A stretch of DNA of 64,000 nt from Aestuariivirga litoralis (lineage in GTDB: Bacteria > Pseudomonadota > Alphaproteobacteria > Rhizobiales > Aestuariivirgaceae): positions 372,001 to 436,000 of the forward strand of contig NZ_QKVK01000001.1 of the NCBI RefSeq assembly GCF_003234965.1, in the 5' to 3' direction. A program made the translations under genes and the position numbers. Under the pieces are notes generated by a model. The model did not search any database, was not told where the DNA came from, and saw only the letters and a program-made list of their open reading frames with translations. Positions within the stretch are counted from its first letter, which is position 1; every line of letters begins with the position of its first letter. This document shows, in pieces, positions 49,101 to 56,256 of this stretch.

Positions 49101-49159
49101 TGCTGGTGGAGCGCAGCCGCATGACGCTGGACCTCGTCGGCGCGGGAGCAGGCCAATGA
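46109..49159 (+). CDS. FkbM methyltransferase - three tandem repeats - glycosyltransferase fusion
   Basis: A 1016-residue multidomain cytosolic protein. Residues about 1-240 are a FkbM-type SAM methyltransferase (VLDVGACFGTHSLAFA at 55-70, FIKLDVEGMEAAALRG near 166). Residues about 316-572 contain three repeats of exactly 92 residues, each with NPDVA, HFC, GW, RDPAPWFS and NPF.HYL.SGR. Residues about 600-1016 form a GT4-like glycosyltransferase (ISVSHDDYTSITGGVQH, FAGVPSVHKGWLEF, PETFSFTTHEALAGG, the last being the donor-binding E-x7-E region). Such repeats are known to me from rhizobial surface-glycan genes but have no named function. It probably adds and O-methylates sugars on the same glycan. 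Confidence 0.85.
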   Translation: MSEQSTAARAIDTRYGQIFIPAGADLISDSLRLYGEWAQNEIDDLLAFIRPGDTVLDVGACFGTHSLAFATQVRPGGRVIAIEAAPETFALLAQTVQASPDAGNITLLNAAATDSAGARFTIRRADGNAGGNQLEPAADGGVPAITLDALDLAAASFIKLDVEGMEAAALRGAAGLLRRARPVVYCELNALAPGLDVMAELLRHDYRCFGHIAPAFNPANRNAHATNIFGDAAECGVLAIAAERVESLAGTMAKRRRLMALGDADDLAALLLQKEQYRRQLMEAFATATAPVAQQVPADPREAAVAREVEAIRPFFDAAFYRARNPDVAESGMPPEEHFCRSGWKEQRDPAPWFSVRHYLGTNPDVAAAGINPFHHYLVSGRQRGLLPRPPDDDARIAAEAAAIRESFDAAYYLACNPDVAASSQPPEEHFCRTGWRERRDPAPWFSVGFYLDTYPDIAAAMVNPFQHYLASGRHRGRLPRALDEPARIAREVKVIAAEFDAAFYLARNPGVAASGLSPEAHFCAIGWRQRRDPAPWFSVSLYLDTYQDIARAGVNPFYHYLLSGRDEGRVGQRPVTPPAALLRKLVPLEQTVSRWRRDGPADLLTAGQLAGLLQERRAAGAGRLMISVSHDDYTSITGGVQHCIQLEQKAAAEDGWLYLNLHPWQPLPRLAHATDDPDPAVSLVLAGEPLGAAPSSAVVAAVRAVAADFTALATVIHQLLGHSAEAIAGLAMAGGETWLWLHDFVTLCPSAHLQRNGIAFCGGPAPGSNACSLCLYGAERARHLPRMTRLFETAALNVVAPSGYVAELWSRRGGFAAASLRVHPHMRLQWQGSAPADAPAPEAVRPLVIAFAGVPSVHKGWLEFCELAAAARAEALPATFLYLGSSAIDAAGVNAISVQVSGDDHDAMIRAMREQQVDVLLHWPAVPETFSFTTHEALAGGALVITNPDSGNVAATVRHTGRGLVLDTPRDLLDALRDGRLLSFVSGFRRERPYETVLVERSRMTLDLVGAGAGQ
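47054..47824 (+). repeat. three in-frame 276-base tandem repeats
   Basis: Units start at 47054, 47330 and 47606, each exactly 276 bases apart and in frame, encoding the repeated FDAAFY ... HYL.SGR.RG segments of the fusion protein. Each unit has two half-repeats (Y-x4-NPDVA and YL-x3-P/NPDIA), so the array is a repeat of repeats. Units differ at many bases, so the duplication is old. Confidence 0.9.
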
Positions 49160-50223
49160 CCGTCTACGCCTTTTCCAGCTTCACCTTCAGCCAGCTCGGC
49201 CGCGCCCGCGTGCTGGCACGCACGCTGAAGGCGCTGCACCCGGACTGGAAGCTGTGGGCCGTCATCACCGACCGGCCGCCCGAGGGTTTCGTCTTCGATC
49301 CCCCGGCCGAACAGTTCGACGGGCTGCTGACGGCGGAGGAACTGATCGGCGAGGAAGCCGGCCAGTGGCTCTTCGGCCATGACATCGTCGAGGCCTGCGC
49401 CGCGGTGAAGGGCCCCGCCATGGCCAGGCTCATGGATTTTCCGGATTGCGAGAAGCTGTTCTTCTTCGATCCGGACATCGCCCTGTTCAACACCATGGAC
49501 GAGGTGGTCGGGCTGCTCGATCAGCACGCCGTGGTGCTGACGCCGCACCAGGTCGACCCGGAACCGCGCGCCGCGCGCATCGCCATCAGGGACAACGAGA
49601 TCGCCTCGCTGGCCCATGGCGTGTTCGATCTCGGTTTCATCGCCGTCGCCAACGATGCGGAGGGACGCCGCTTCGCCCATTGGTGGCGTGACCGCCTGCT
49701 CGACTGGTGCCACGACAACCACGCGGACGGCCTGTTCGTCAACCAGAAATGGTGCAACCTGGTGCCCTGCCTGTTCGACCGGGTGAAGGTGCTGCGAGAT
49801 CCCGGCTACAACGTTGCGAGCCGGAACCTCAGCCAGCGCCGCATGAGCTTCGACCCCGCGGGGCAGGCTCTGGTCAACGGCCATCCGCTGCGCTTCTTCC
49901 ATTTCACCGGGCAAGGCCCCGCCGCCGAGGTCAAGACGCAGGGCCATGCCGGCGCCAGCATCGAGATTCATGAGCTCTGGTGGTGGTACGGCCGCCAGAT
50001 CGCCGAAGCCGCCGCGCCGGAGATTCCGGCAGGCTGGTGGCATTACGGGCACTTCGACAATGGTGTGCCCATCCCGCGCGAGGCCCGCCACCTCTATCGC
50101 CGCCGCGCCAGCCTGCGCATGGCCTTCCCGCGCCCCTTCGCCACCGCGGGTGAGTCCTACTTCCTCTGGCTGCAGTCGCAGGCCGGCGATGGCGCGCAGC
50201 CTGCGGCGCCCGCCGGTGGCTGA
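49156..50223 (+). CDS. glycosyltransferase with DxD motif (GT8-like)
   Basis: A 355-residue soluble glycosyltransferase. It starts with a Rossmann-like strand (VYAFSSFTFSQLGRARVLARTLKALHPDW) and has FFFDPDIALF with Asp105 and Asp107 forming the DxD metal site. HGVFDLGFIAVAND and FVNQKWCNLVPCLFD follow, as in GT8 and related glycogenin-like enzymes. A histidine in FFHFTGQG is a typical late ligand. The donor and acceptor are unknown. It overlaps the preceding fusion gene by four bases and is followed by the acyltransferase. Confidence 0.85.
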   Translation: MTVYAFSSFTFSQLGRARVLARTLKALHPDWKLWAVITDRPPEGFVFDPPAEQFDGLLTAEELIGEEAGQWLFGHDIVEACAAVKGPAMARLMDFPDCEKLFFFDPDIALFNTMDEVVGLLDQHAVVLTPHQVDPEPRAARIAIRDNEIASLAHGVFDLGFIAVANDAEGRRFAHWWRDRLLDWCHDNHADGLFVNQKWCNLVPCLFDRVKVLRDPGYNVASRNLSQRRMSFDPAGQALVNGHPLRFFHFTGQGPAAEVKTQGHAGASIEIHELWWWYGRQIAEAAAPEIPAGWWHYGHFDNGVPIPREARHLYRRRASLRMAFPRPFATAGESYFLWLQSQAGDGAQPAAPAGG

Positions 50224-50277
50224 GCGTGCATGCAGCGCGCTGGACAAGGCCATCGCCAGCGCATATCAGCCCTTGCC

Positions 50278-51387
50278 ATGCTGCGAACCGTAGAGAGCCG
50301 CTTCTATCCAGAGCTCGAGGGCCTGCGGGGAATAGCCAGCCTCAGCGTGCTCATCGGCCACTGCTACCTGCACGCCTTTCCCACCGCCAATTACCTGGGG
50401 CCGGACCTGGCCTGGCTGCACACGCTGATCGGCGGCGTGTTCAACCCGCAGCCGGCCGTGCTGCTGTTCTTCGTGCTCAGCGGCTTCGTGCTCGGCTGCC
50501 AGCTGGAGCGCACGCCGGTCCGCGGGCCGCAGGACTATGCGGGCTATCTGCTGCGCCGCCTGTTCCGCCTGCTTCCGGCCACCTGGGTGTCGCTCGTCAT
50601 CGCCCTCGCCTTCGCCTATGGCATCGGCTACGGCGACTTCCGGCAGTTCCTCAAGGCGGCCGTGCTGTGGGACTTCACGCTGAACATCGTCATCTGGACC
50701 ATGTACATCGAGGTCACCGGCAGCATCCTCATGCCCTTCATGGCGCAGGCGGCGAGCCGCGGCGGCGCACTGCTCAGCGCCGTGGTGTTCGGCCTGCTGC
50801 TGCTGGCCTGCATCCTGCTGCAGCAGCCGCTCGCCCTGCCCTTCATGGTGTTCTTCTATGCCGGGCTCATGGTTTCCTATGTGCCCCGCAGCTTCATCGC
50901 GCTGATGCAGGGTCCGGCCGGCCTCGCCGCGGGCGCCGTCGCCGTGGTGCTCTATGTCTGGTCGCCCGAGATCGCTGCGGGTGAGGCGCGCGACTGGCTC
51001 TACTGGCGCTGGAACAACTGGATGTGGCTGGAGATCCCGGCCTGCTTCCTGCTCGTCTACCTGGTGGCGCAGCGCCGCTTTGCCGGCGTCTCGAAACTCC
51101 TCGACACCAACGTCGTGCGCTTTCTCGGCCGCATCTCCTTCAGCCTCTACCTGCTGCACTATCCGCTGCTGCAGTTCCTCACCATCAAGCTGGCCCAGTG
51201 GGGCTACAGCCCCGAGACCGTGACGAGCCTTGGCGGGCGCACGCTGATGTTCGGCTTCAAGGCCGGCATCGTGCTCGCCCTGTCGGTGCCGCTCGCCTGG
51301 CTGTCCTACACCTTTGTCGAAAGGCCGGGGATCGAGATGGGGCGCCGGCTTGCCGGGGCGCTGGCGGCCAGGCCGCGCGCGGCCTGA
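50278..51387 (+). CDS. acyltransferase family 3 (OafA/YrhL-like)
   Basis: A 369-residue inner-membrane O-acyltransferase with about ten helices, transferring acetyl or acyl groups to surface sugars. The catalytic-site pattern R-x10-H is in LRGIASLSVLIGHCYLH. GFVLGCQLER and LLRRLFRLLPATWVSL are further family marks, and SFSLYLLHYPLLQFL is the conserved late helix with its histidine. ATG at 50278 gives the typical start SRFYPELEGLRG; an ATG at 50230 is also open, and neither has a clear ribosome site. It ends the rightward polysaccharide operon and converges with gapR. Confidence 0.88.
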   Translation: MLRTVESRFYPELEGLRGIASLSVLIGHCYLHAFPTANYLGPDLAWLHTLIGGVFNPQPAVLLFFVLSGFVLGCQLERTPVRGPQDYAGYLLRRLFRLLPATWVSLVIALAFAYGIGYGDFRQFLKAAVLWDFTLNIVIWTMYIEVTGSILMPFMAQAASRGGALLSAVVFGLLLLACILLQQPLALPFMVFFYAGLMVSYVPRSFIALMQGPAGLAAGAVAVVLYVWSPEIAAGEARDWLYWRWNNWMWLEIPACFLLVYLVAQRRFAGVSKLLDTNVVRFLGRISFSLYLLHYPLLQFLTIKLAQWGYSPETVTSLGGRTLMFGFKAGIVLALSVPLAWLSYTFVERPGIEMGRRLAGALAARPRAA

Positions 51388-51400
51388 TCCGAAAGGCCCG

Positions 51401-51667
51401 TCAGGCGGCTTCCTCGCCTGCGCCCGGGATCATGCCGAGGGCGGCGAGATAGACGTCGAGCATCGATTCCTCTTCCTCGCGCTCGGCGGCGTCCTTCTTG
51501 CGCAGGCTGATGACCTTGCGCAGGATCTTGGTGTCGAAGCCATTGGCCTTGGCCTCGGCATAGACTTCCTTGATGTCGCCGGCGATCACCTTCTTCTCCT
51601 CCTCCAGGCGCTCGATGCGCTCGACGATGGATTTCAGCTGGCCATGGGCGAATGTCGTCTTGTTCAT
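51401..51667 (-). CDS. gapR: DUF2312 family chromosome-binding protein GapR
   Basis: An 88-residue protein of the DUF2312 family, almost identical in length to Caulobacter GapR (89), which clamps overtwisted, AT-rich DNA ahead of forks and RNA polymerase and stimulates topoisomerases. The helical sequence [20 protein letters not shown], the central [20 protein letters not shown] with its basic residues and the [15 protein letters not shown] end are family-typical. It is the last gene of an operon with DUF1244 and a formylglutamate amidohydrolase. Confidence 0.93.
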   Translation of the reverse strand: MNKTTFAHGQLKSIVERIERLEEEKKVIAGDIKEVYAEAKANGFDTKILRKVISLRKKDAAEREEEESMLDVYLAALGMIPGAGEEAA

Positions 51668-51684
51668 GTCGGGCTCCGCGGAAT

Positions 51685-51984
51685 TCAGTGCTTGTGGGAC
51701 TGGGCGAACTTCGCCTTCTGCTCGTCGCTGGCGGCGGACTGGTGCCTGGCCTTCCACTCGTCATAGGGCATGCCATAGACCATGGTGCGGGCCTCATCGC
51801 GCGTCACCGCCACGCCCTTCGCCTTGGCGGCGTCCTCGAACCAGTTGGACAGGCAGTTGCGGCAGAAGCCCGCCAGATTCATCATGTCGATGTTCTGCAC
51901 GTCGGTGCGGCCGCGCAGGTGCTCGAGCAGGCGGCGGAAGGCGGCGGCCTCCAGTTCGGTCTTGGTCTTGTCGTCGATGGTCAT
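51685..51984 (-). CDS. DUF1244 family protein
   Basis: A 99-residue cytosolic protein of the DUF1244 family, common in alpha- and gammaproteobacteria with no known role. The conserved core is [24 protein letters not shown], with two cysteines three residues apart that may bind metal, then [17 protein letters not shown]. It overlaps the amidohydrolase gene by four bases and is 17 bases before gapR, so the three are co-transcribed. Confidence 0.9.
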   Translation of the reverse strand: MTIDDKTKTELEAAAFRRLLEHLRGRTDVQNIDMMNLAGFCRNCLSNWFEDAAKAKGVAVTRDEARTMVYGMPYDEWKARHQSAASDEQKAKFAQSHKH

Positions 51985-52766
51985 GGTCGTGAGCGCCTCT
52001 GCAGGTCCGGGTCTCGCCGGAGGTCATTCATAATCGGTTCGATCACCCGGGCCACCCGCCCGACCCACTCGTCCACACCTGTTTTGGCGGCGATCAGGTC
52101 CTGCCGGACCTCGATCAGGGCATGCGGCCGGCCGGGAACCGTGCCGTGGGTGTTGAGCGTATCGCCTTCGAGCGCCCCGTGATAGGGCTCATTGTCGCCC
52201 ACCACAAGGTCGCCCTGCGCCGCAAAGCCGCGGATCATGGCGGTGGCGATCGTCTCGTCGCGGTCCCACAGGATGCCCACGTGCCAGGGCCTGGGCCAGC
52301 CGCGCCAGCTGGGCGTGAAGGAGTGGATCGACACGACGAGCGGCACCACGCCCAGCACCTCCACGGCCCGGATCGCCTCCGCCACCGCCCGGTGATAGGG
52401 GGCGTGGAAGCGGGCGATCCGCCGCTGCCGCTCGGCCTCGTCCACCTGCGCATTGCCCGGCACCGCCGCCCCGTCGGAAATCCGCATGATCAGGGTGGGG
52501 TCGTCCAGCCCGCGGTTGGGGTCAATCAAAAGTCGCGAAAAGCACGAGAGCACGGCGGGCGCCCCCAGCCTGTCCGCCAGCCCCAGCGTCAGCTCGCGCG
52601 CCCCGATGTCATAGGCGATGTGGCGGTCGAACTGGGCGGCGGGCAATCCCAGGTCGCCATACTCCGGCGGAACCGCGTTCGAGGCATGGTCGCAGAGCAG
52701 AATCAGGCCCGCCGGGCCCCTGCCCGCCACAATTTCGTACGCATCCGTGGGGGAAATCTTTGTCAT
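51981..52766 (-). CDS. N-formylglutamate amidohydrolase family protein
   Basis: A 261-residue hydrolase of the N-formylglutamate deformylase family (HutG-like fold, also related to predicted N-formyl-amide hydrolases). Metal-ligand candidates are in LLCDHASNAVPPEYG near residues 23-37 and HIAYDIGA, with VVSIHSFTPSW and RPHALIEVRQDLI later. It releases formate from formylated amides; histidine-degradation genes are not nearby, so a housekeeping role is more likely than Hut. It is the first gene of the operon with DUF1244 and gapR. Confidence 0.88.
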   Translation of the reverse strand: MTKISPTDAYEIVAGRGPAGLILLCDHASNAVPPEYGDLGLPAAQFDRHIAYDIGARELTLGLADRLGAPAVLSCFSRLLIDPNRGLDDPTLIMRISDGAAVPGNAQVDEAERQRRIARFHAPYHRAVAEAIRAVEVLGVVPLVVSIHSFTPSWRGWPRPWHVGILWDRDETIATAMIRGFAAQGDLVVGDNEPYHGALEGDTLNTHGTVPGRPHALIEVRQDLIAAKTGVDEWVGRVARVIEPIMNDLRRDPDLQRRSRP

Positions 52767-52910
52767 GGACTGGCCATATAGATGAGGCTAATCCCTCAGT
52801 CATCCGGTTACGCCGCGCAAATCGGCAGGTCTTTGCCTGCCGGGTTGACGCGGCTTAAGTCAGATTGGAAAGCTATGACAGATTCGCGGAACTTTTCCGG
52901 AGGCGGCAGG

Positions 52911-53339
52911 ATGCTTCGAAACACGGCGCTCGCGGCGGGTGCACTGGTCATGTTGGGCTTCGCGGCCGCTCCGGCCCATGCCGATCTCAAGCTCTGCAAC
53001 AATACGGAAAGCCGCGTCGGCGTGGCCTTGGGCTACAAGGACAAGGAAGGCTGGGCCACCGAGGGCTGGTGGACCATCGCGCCGCAGAAATGCATGCCGC
53101 TGCTCAAGGGCGACCTGATCGCCCGTTATTATTATGTCTTCGCCGTGGACTACGACAAGGGCGGTTCATGGGGCGGAAAGTCGATCATGTGCACGCGTGA
53201 CAAGGTCTTCACCATCCGCGGCATCGAGGATTGCGAGGGCCGCGGCTACACCAAGACCGGCTTCTTCGAGGTCGACACGGGCGAGGAGAAGGACTGGACC
53301 GTCTCGCTCTCCGGCGAAAAGACCACGCAAGGAAAGTAA
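52911..53339 (+). CDS. DUF1036 exported protein
   Basis: A 142-residue exported protein matching DUF1036, a family usually found next to pyruvate kinase in Hyphomicrobiales, as here. A signal peptide spans about residues 1-24. The mature part has LCNNTESRVGVALGYKDKEGW, TEGWWTIAPQKC and YYVFAVDYDKGG; four cysteines (in LCNN, KCMP, MCTR and DCEG) may form disulfides. GGAGG lies just upstream of the ATG at 52911. Its stop overlaps the pyk start by one base (TAATG). No function is known. Confidence 0.88.
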   Translation: MLRNTALAAGALVMLGFAAAPAHADLKLCNNTESRVGVALGYKDKEGWATEGWWTIAPQKCMPLLKGDLIARYYYVFAVDYDKGGSWGGKSIMCTRDKVFTIRGIEDCEGRGYTKTGFFEVDTGEEKDWTVSLSGEKTTQGK

Positions 53340-54754
53340 TGCGCCGTAACCGCAACGTGAAGATCGTGGCGACGCTGGGACCCGCGTCGTCATCCCCCGA
53401 GATGCTGGAGAAACTGTTCCGCGCCGGCGTGGACGTGTTCCGCATCAACATGAGCCACACCCAGCATGACCTGCTGCGCCAGCTCCACCATGACATCCGC
53501 GCCGTCGAGGCGCGGCTGAAGCGCCCCATCGGCATCCTCGCCGACCTGCAGGGCCCCAAGATCCGCATCGGCACCTTCGCCGCCAAGGAAGCGAAGATCA
53601 ACCCGGACGACATCTTCGTCTTCGACACCGACAAGACGCCGGGCGACGCGACGCGCGTCTACCTGCCGCACCCCGAGATCTTCGCCTCCGCCCAGGTGGG
53701 TGACAACCTGCTCCTCAACGACGGCCGGCTGCGCGTCGAGATCATCAAGGCGGAACCCGCGAAGCTCACCACCAAGGTGATCTTCGGCGGCGTGATCTCC
53801 GACCGCAAGGGCGTCAACCTGCCCGACACGGTGATCCCCATCCCCGCCTTGACCGAGAAGGACCGCGCCGACCTCGAGGCCGCGGCCTCCGTCGGCGTCG
53901 ACTGGATCGCACTGTCCTTCGTGCAGCGCGCCGATGACGTGGCCGAGGCGCGCAAGCTCATCGCCGGCCGCGCCGGCGTCATGGCCAAGATCGAGAAGCC
54001 CGCAGCACTCACGGTGCTGGACGAGATCCTCGAGATCGCCGACGGCCTGATGGTGGCGCGCGGTGACTTAGGCGTCGAACTGCCGCTCGAGACGGTGCCC
54101 GCCAAGCAGAAGCAGATAACCCGTGCGGCGCGCCGCGTCGGCAAGCCGGTGATCGTCGCCACCCAGATGCTCGAGTCGATGATCGTCGAGCCGGTGCCGA
54201 CGCGTGCCGAAGTCTCCGACGTCGCCACCGCCGTCTATGAAGGCGCGGATGCCATCATGCTCTCGGCCGAAAGCGCCACCGGCGCCTGGCCCGACAAGGC
54301 GGTGGCCACCATGGACCGCATCGCCCAGGCGGTGGAGCGTGACCAGCTCTATCGCGGCATCATCACCGCCCAGCGCACCGAGCCGCAGGCGACGAGTGCC
54401 GACGCCATCTCGAGTGCCGCGCGCTCGATCTCGGAAACCCTCAAGCTCGCCGCCATCGTCTGCTACACGGGCTCCGGCTCCACCGGCCTGCGCATGTCGC
54501 GTGAGCGCCCGGACACGCCGATCATCGCGCTCACGCCGATTGCCACCACGGCGCGCCGCCTTGCACTCGCCTGGGGCCTGCACTGCGTCCTCACCGAGGA
54601 CGCGCATGACCTCGACGACATGGTGACCCGCGCCACCGGCATCGCCCAGCGCGAAGGCTTCGCCGATGCCGGCCAGCGCATCATCATCACCGCCGGCCTG
54701 CCGCTGGGCACCCCCGGCGCCACCAACATGCTGCGCATCGCCTACGTGTCCTGA
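53339..54754 (+). CDS. pyk: pyruvate kinase
   Basis: A 471-residue glycolytic enzyme turning phosphoenolpyruvate and ADP into pyruvate and ATP. It begins RRNRNVKIVATLGPASSS and has GVDVFRINMSHTQHD, the B-domain, the catalytic lysine in MAKIEKPAAL, the metal ligands in VARGDLGVELPLE, and MLSAESATGAWP. The C-terminal domain (about 345-471) is complete. The length matches type-II bacterial pyruvate kinase. It is translationally coupled to the DUF1036 gene. Confidence 0.97.
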   Translation: MRRNRNVKIVATLGPASSSPEMLEKLFRAGVDVFRINMSHTQHDLLRQLHHDIRAVEARLKRPIGILADLQGPKIRIGTFAAKEAKINPDDIFVFDTDKTPGDATRVYLPHPEIFASAQVGDNLLLNDGRLRVEIIKAEPAKLTTKVIFGGVISDRKGVNLPDTVIPIPALTEKDRADLEAAASVGVDWIALSFVQRADDVAEARKLIAGRAGVMAKIEKPAALTVLDEILEIADGLMVARGDLGVELPLETVPAKQKQITRAARRVGKPVIVATQMLESMIVEPVPTRAEVSDVATAVYEGADAIMLSAESATGAWPDKAVATMDRIAQAVERDQLYRGIITAQRTEPQATSADAISSAARSISETLKLAAIVCYTGSGSTGLRMSRERPDTPIIALTPIATTARRLALAWGLHCVLTEDAHDLDDMVTRATGIAQREGFADAGQRIIITAGLPLGTPGATNMLRIAYVS

Positions 54755-54790
54755 GCGTGGCGCGCAGCTGCACCTCCCGACCCTCCCCCC

Positions 54791-54830
54791 CCCAGCGAAA
54801 GCCGGGCGCCAGCTCGCGCTGGCATGACGA
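54791..54830. repeat. REP-like palindrome fragment
   Basis: CCAGCGAAAGCCGGGCGCCAGC and the following CGCGCTGGCATGACGA share the GCGAAAGCC core and TGACGA end with the palindrome at 11.6 kb, with a GCCAGC / GCTGGC hairpin in the middle. It looks like a partly decayed copy of the same dispersed element. Confidence 0.45.
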
Positions 54831-54909
54831 ACCTCGGCGCTCTGCAAATTCTTTCATTTTGACGCTGCGTCGAGAATCGCTGTCTCATCGCCTCACCGGA
54901 GGCCGCACC

Positions 54910-55338
54910 ATGCACATAGAGATCAGCACAGATCCATCCTGCATCACCGAGCAGCAGCTCGCCTACATCTACGCCTCCGTGGGCTTCGGTGCGGAGTCGG
55001 ACTATATCGGCCGGCCTGACCTGATGGCGCAGCTGTTCGGCCCCGGCGTCTTCGGCTGTTTCGCGCTGCATGCGGGTGAGCCGGTGGGTCTGCTCCGCGC
55101 CTTCAGCGACGGCTGCATGGTGGCATGGATCGCCGAGATCTGTGTCATCCCCTCGCACCAGCGCATGGGCATCGGGCGGCTGCTGATGGAGGCGGCGGAC
55201 GAGCATTTCGGCGGCCTCGCCCTCTATGCCGATGCCTTCACCCACAATGAGGGCTTCTTCAACGCCTGCGGCCTGCGCAGCCGCGCCATCCTCACCGCCT
55301 GCGCGCGGGCCCCGCTCCGCCACCAGGCAGCGGCATAA
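54910..55338 (+). CDS. GNAT family N-acetyltransferase
   Basis: A 142-residue acetyltransferase. AEICVIPSHQRMGIGRLLMEAADEHF carries the acetyl-CoA pyrophosphate loop (QRMGIGRLL), and GLALYADAFTHNEGFFNACGLR is the late helix. The N-terminal YIYASVGFGAESDYI resembles the small acetyltransferases that act on amines or amino acids. CCGGAGG lies eight bases before the ATG at 54910. It lies between pyk and the glycine-rich gene and has no obvious partner. Confidence 0.88.
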   Translation: MHIEISTDPSCITEQQLAYIYASVGFGAESDYIGRPDLMAQLFGPGVFGCFALHAGEPVGLLRAFSDGCMVAWIAEICVIPSHQRMGIGRLLMEAADEHFGGLALYADAFTHNEGFFNACGLRSRAILTACARAPLRHQAAA

Positions 55339-55360
55339 GGCTCGAGCACGCCCGCAGGGG

Positions 55361-56158
55361 TCAATCTTCCAGCGCGATTTCGATGAAGCCCGGGCCGCCT
55401 TTGCTGCCCTTGGTCAGCGGACCGAGCCTGTCGGCATAGCCGTGCCCGCCGCCACCGCCGCCGCCCTGAAGCCCCGGTGTGGCAGGCCGGGGTTGCGGGA
55501 GGGCCGAGGCGCCGTCTCCCCCTGCGCCGTGGCCGCCGCCACCGCCGCCGCCGCCGCCACCCTTGCGGTCATCGTTCGGCTGGTCGGCGCCGCCACCGCC
55601 TTCGCCGCCGCCACCGCCTGCGCCCAGGCGTTCCTCGGAAGGCTGCCCACCTTCGCCATGGCCACCAACGGCGTGCGACCAGCCGAAGCCGCCCGCGCCA
55701 CCATCCCCGCCGTCATGCGTGCCGCTGCCGCCCGCGCCGCCCGGCACCGAGCCGGGTTGGCCATTCCATTCGATCCCCCCCTTGCCGCCCCTGCCGCCCT
55801 CGAAGCGGACGACGTCCTGCCACTCGCGCCCCGGTTTTCGCACCTGCAGGGCCGAGCCGCCGCCATCATCGCCATCCTGCTTGTTGTCGTGTCCCTCGCC
55901 GCCCGTGCCGGCGATGAGGCGATATTCGATGGCCGAGCTTGGCTCCGTCACCTGCAGCCAGTCCGTCAGCACCAGCTCGCCCTGGCAGCCGCCGCCGCCG
56001 CCCCCGCCGCTGCCGCCCTGGCCGCCACCCCCGCCACCGCCGCCGCCGCCGCCATAGCCGTGCACCCACAGCCGCACGGAACGCCTGGACGGTGTGATGT
56101 CGGTGAGCTTGAAGACGAGCGATGCTCCGTCACTGACGGAACGGATGAAGTGCGGCAT
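55361..56158 (-). CDS. glycine-rich domain protein, phage-adhesin-like
   Basis: A 265-residue protein with long runs of glycine (11 and 10 in a row) between short polar segments. The N-terminal 35 residues (HFIRSVSDGASLVFKLTD, VRLWVHGYGGG) are like the beta-strand entry of the Gly_rich_2 family. Similar runs in phage tail-tip adhesins such as S16 gp38 fold into stacked polyglycine helices. Both ends are polar, ending GPGFIEIALED. GGAGGT lies six bases before the ATG. No phage structural genes are nearby, so it may be a relic or a surface protein. It has no obvious signal peptide. Confidence 0.7.
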   Translation of the reverse strand: MPHFIRSVSDGASLVFKLTDITPSRRSVRLWVHGYGGGGGGGGGGGQGGSGGGGGGGCQGELVLTDWLQVTEPSSAIEYRLIAGTGGEGHDNKQDGDDGGGSALQVRKPGREWQDVVRFEGGRGGKGGIEWNGQPGSVPGGAGGSGTHDGGDGGAGGFGWSHAVGGHGEGGQPSEERLGAGGGGGEGGGGADQPNDDRKGGGGGGGGGGHGAGGDGASALPQPRPATPGLQGGGGGGGHGYADRLGPLTKGSKGGPGFIEIALED

Positions 56159-56256
56159 GCGGCGACCTCCATTCGGCCTCCTGCGGGATCGCGGTGGCGC
56201 GACCAAAGGTTGTCACGTCGGCTGTTTCTCATCAACGCATTTCCGCGGCGGACGCG

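Noticed and set aside
55361-56158. Glycine-rich gene read on the plus strand as a proline/alanine-rich protein
   Set aside because: The plus-strand frames are the complement of GGC/GGN runs; the minus-strand gene has a GGAGGT ribosome site and non-repetitive ends.
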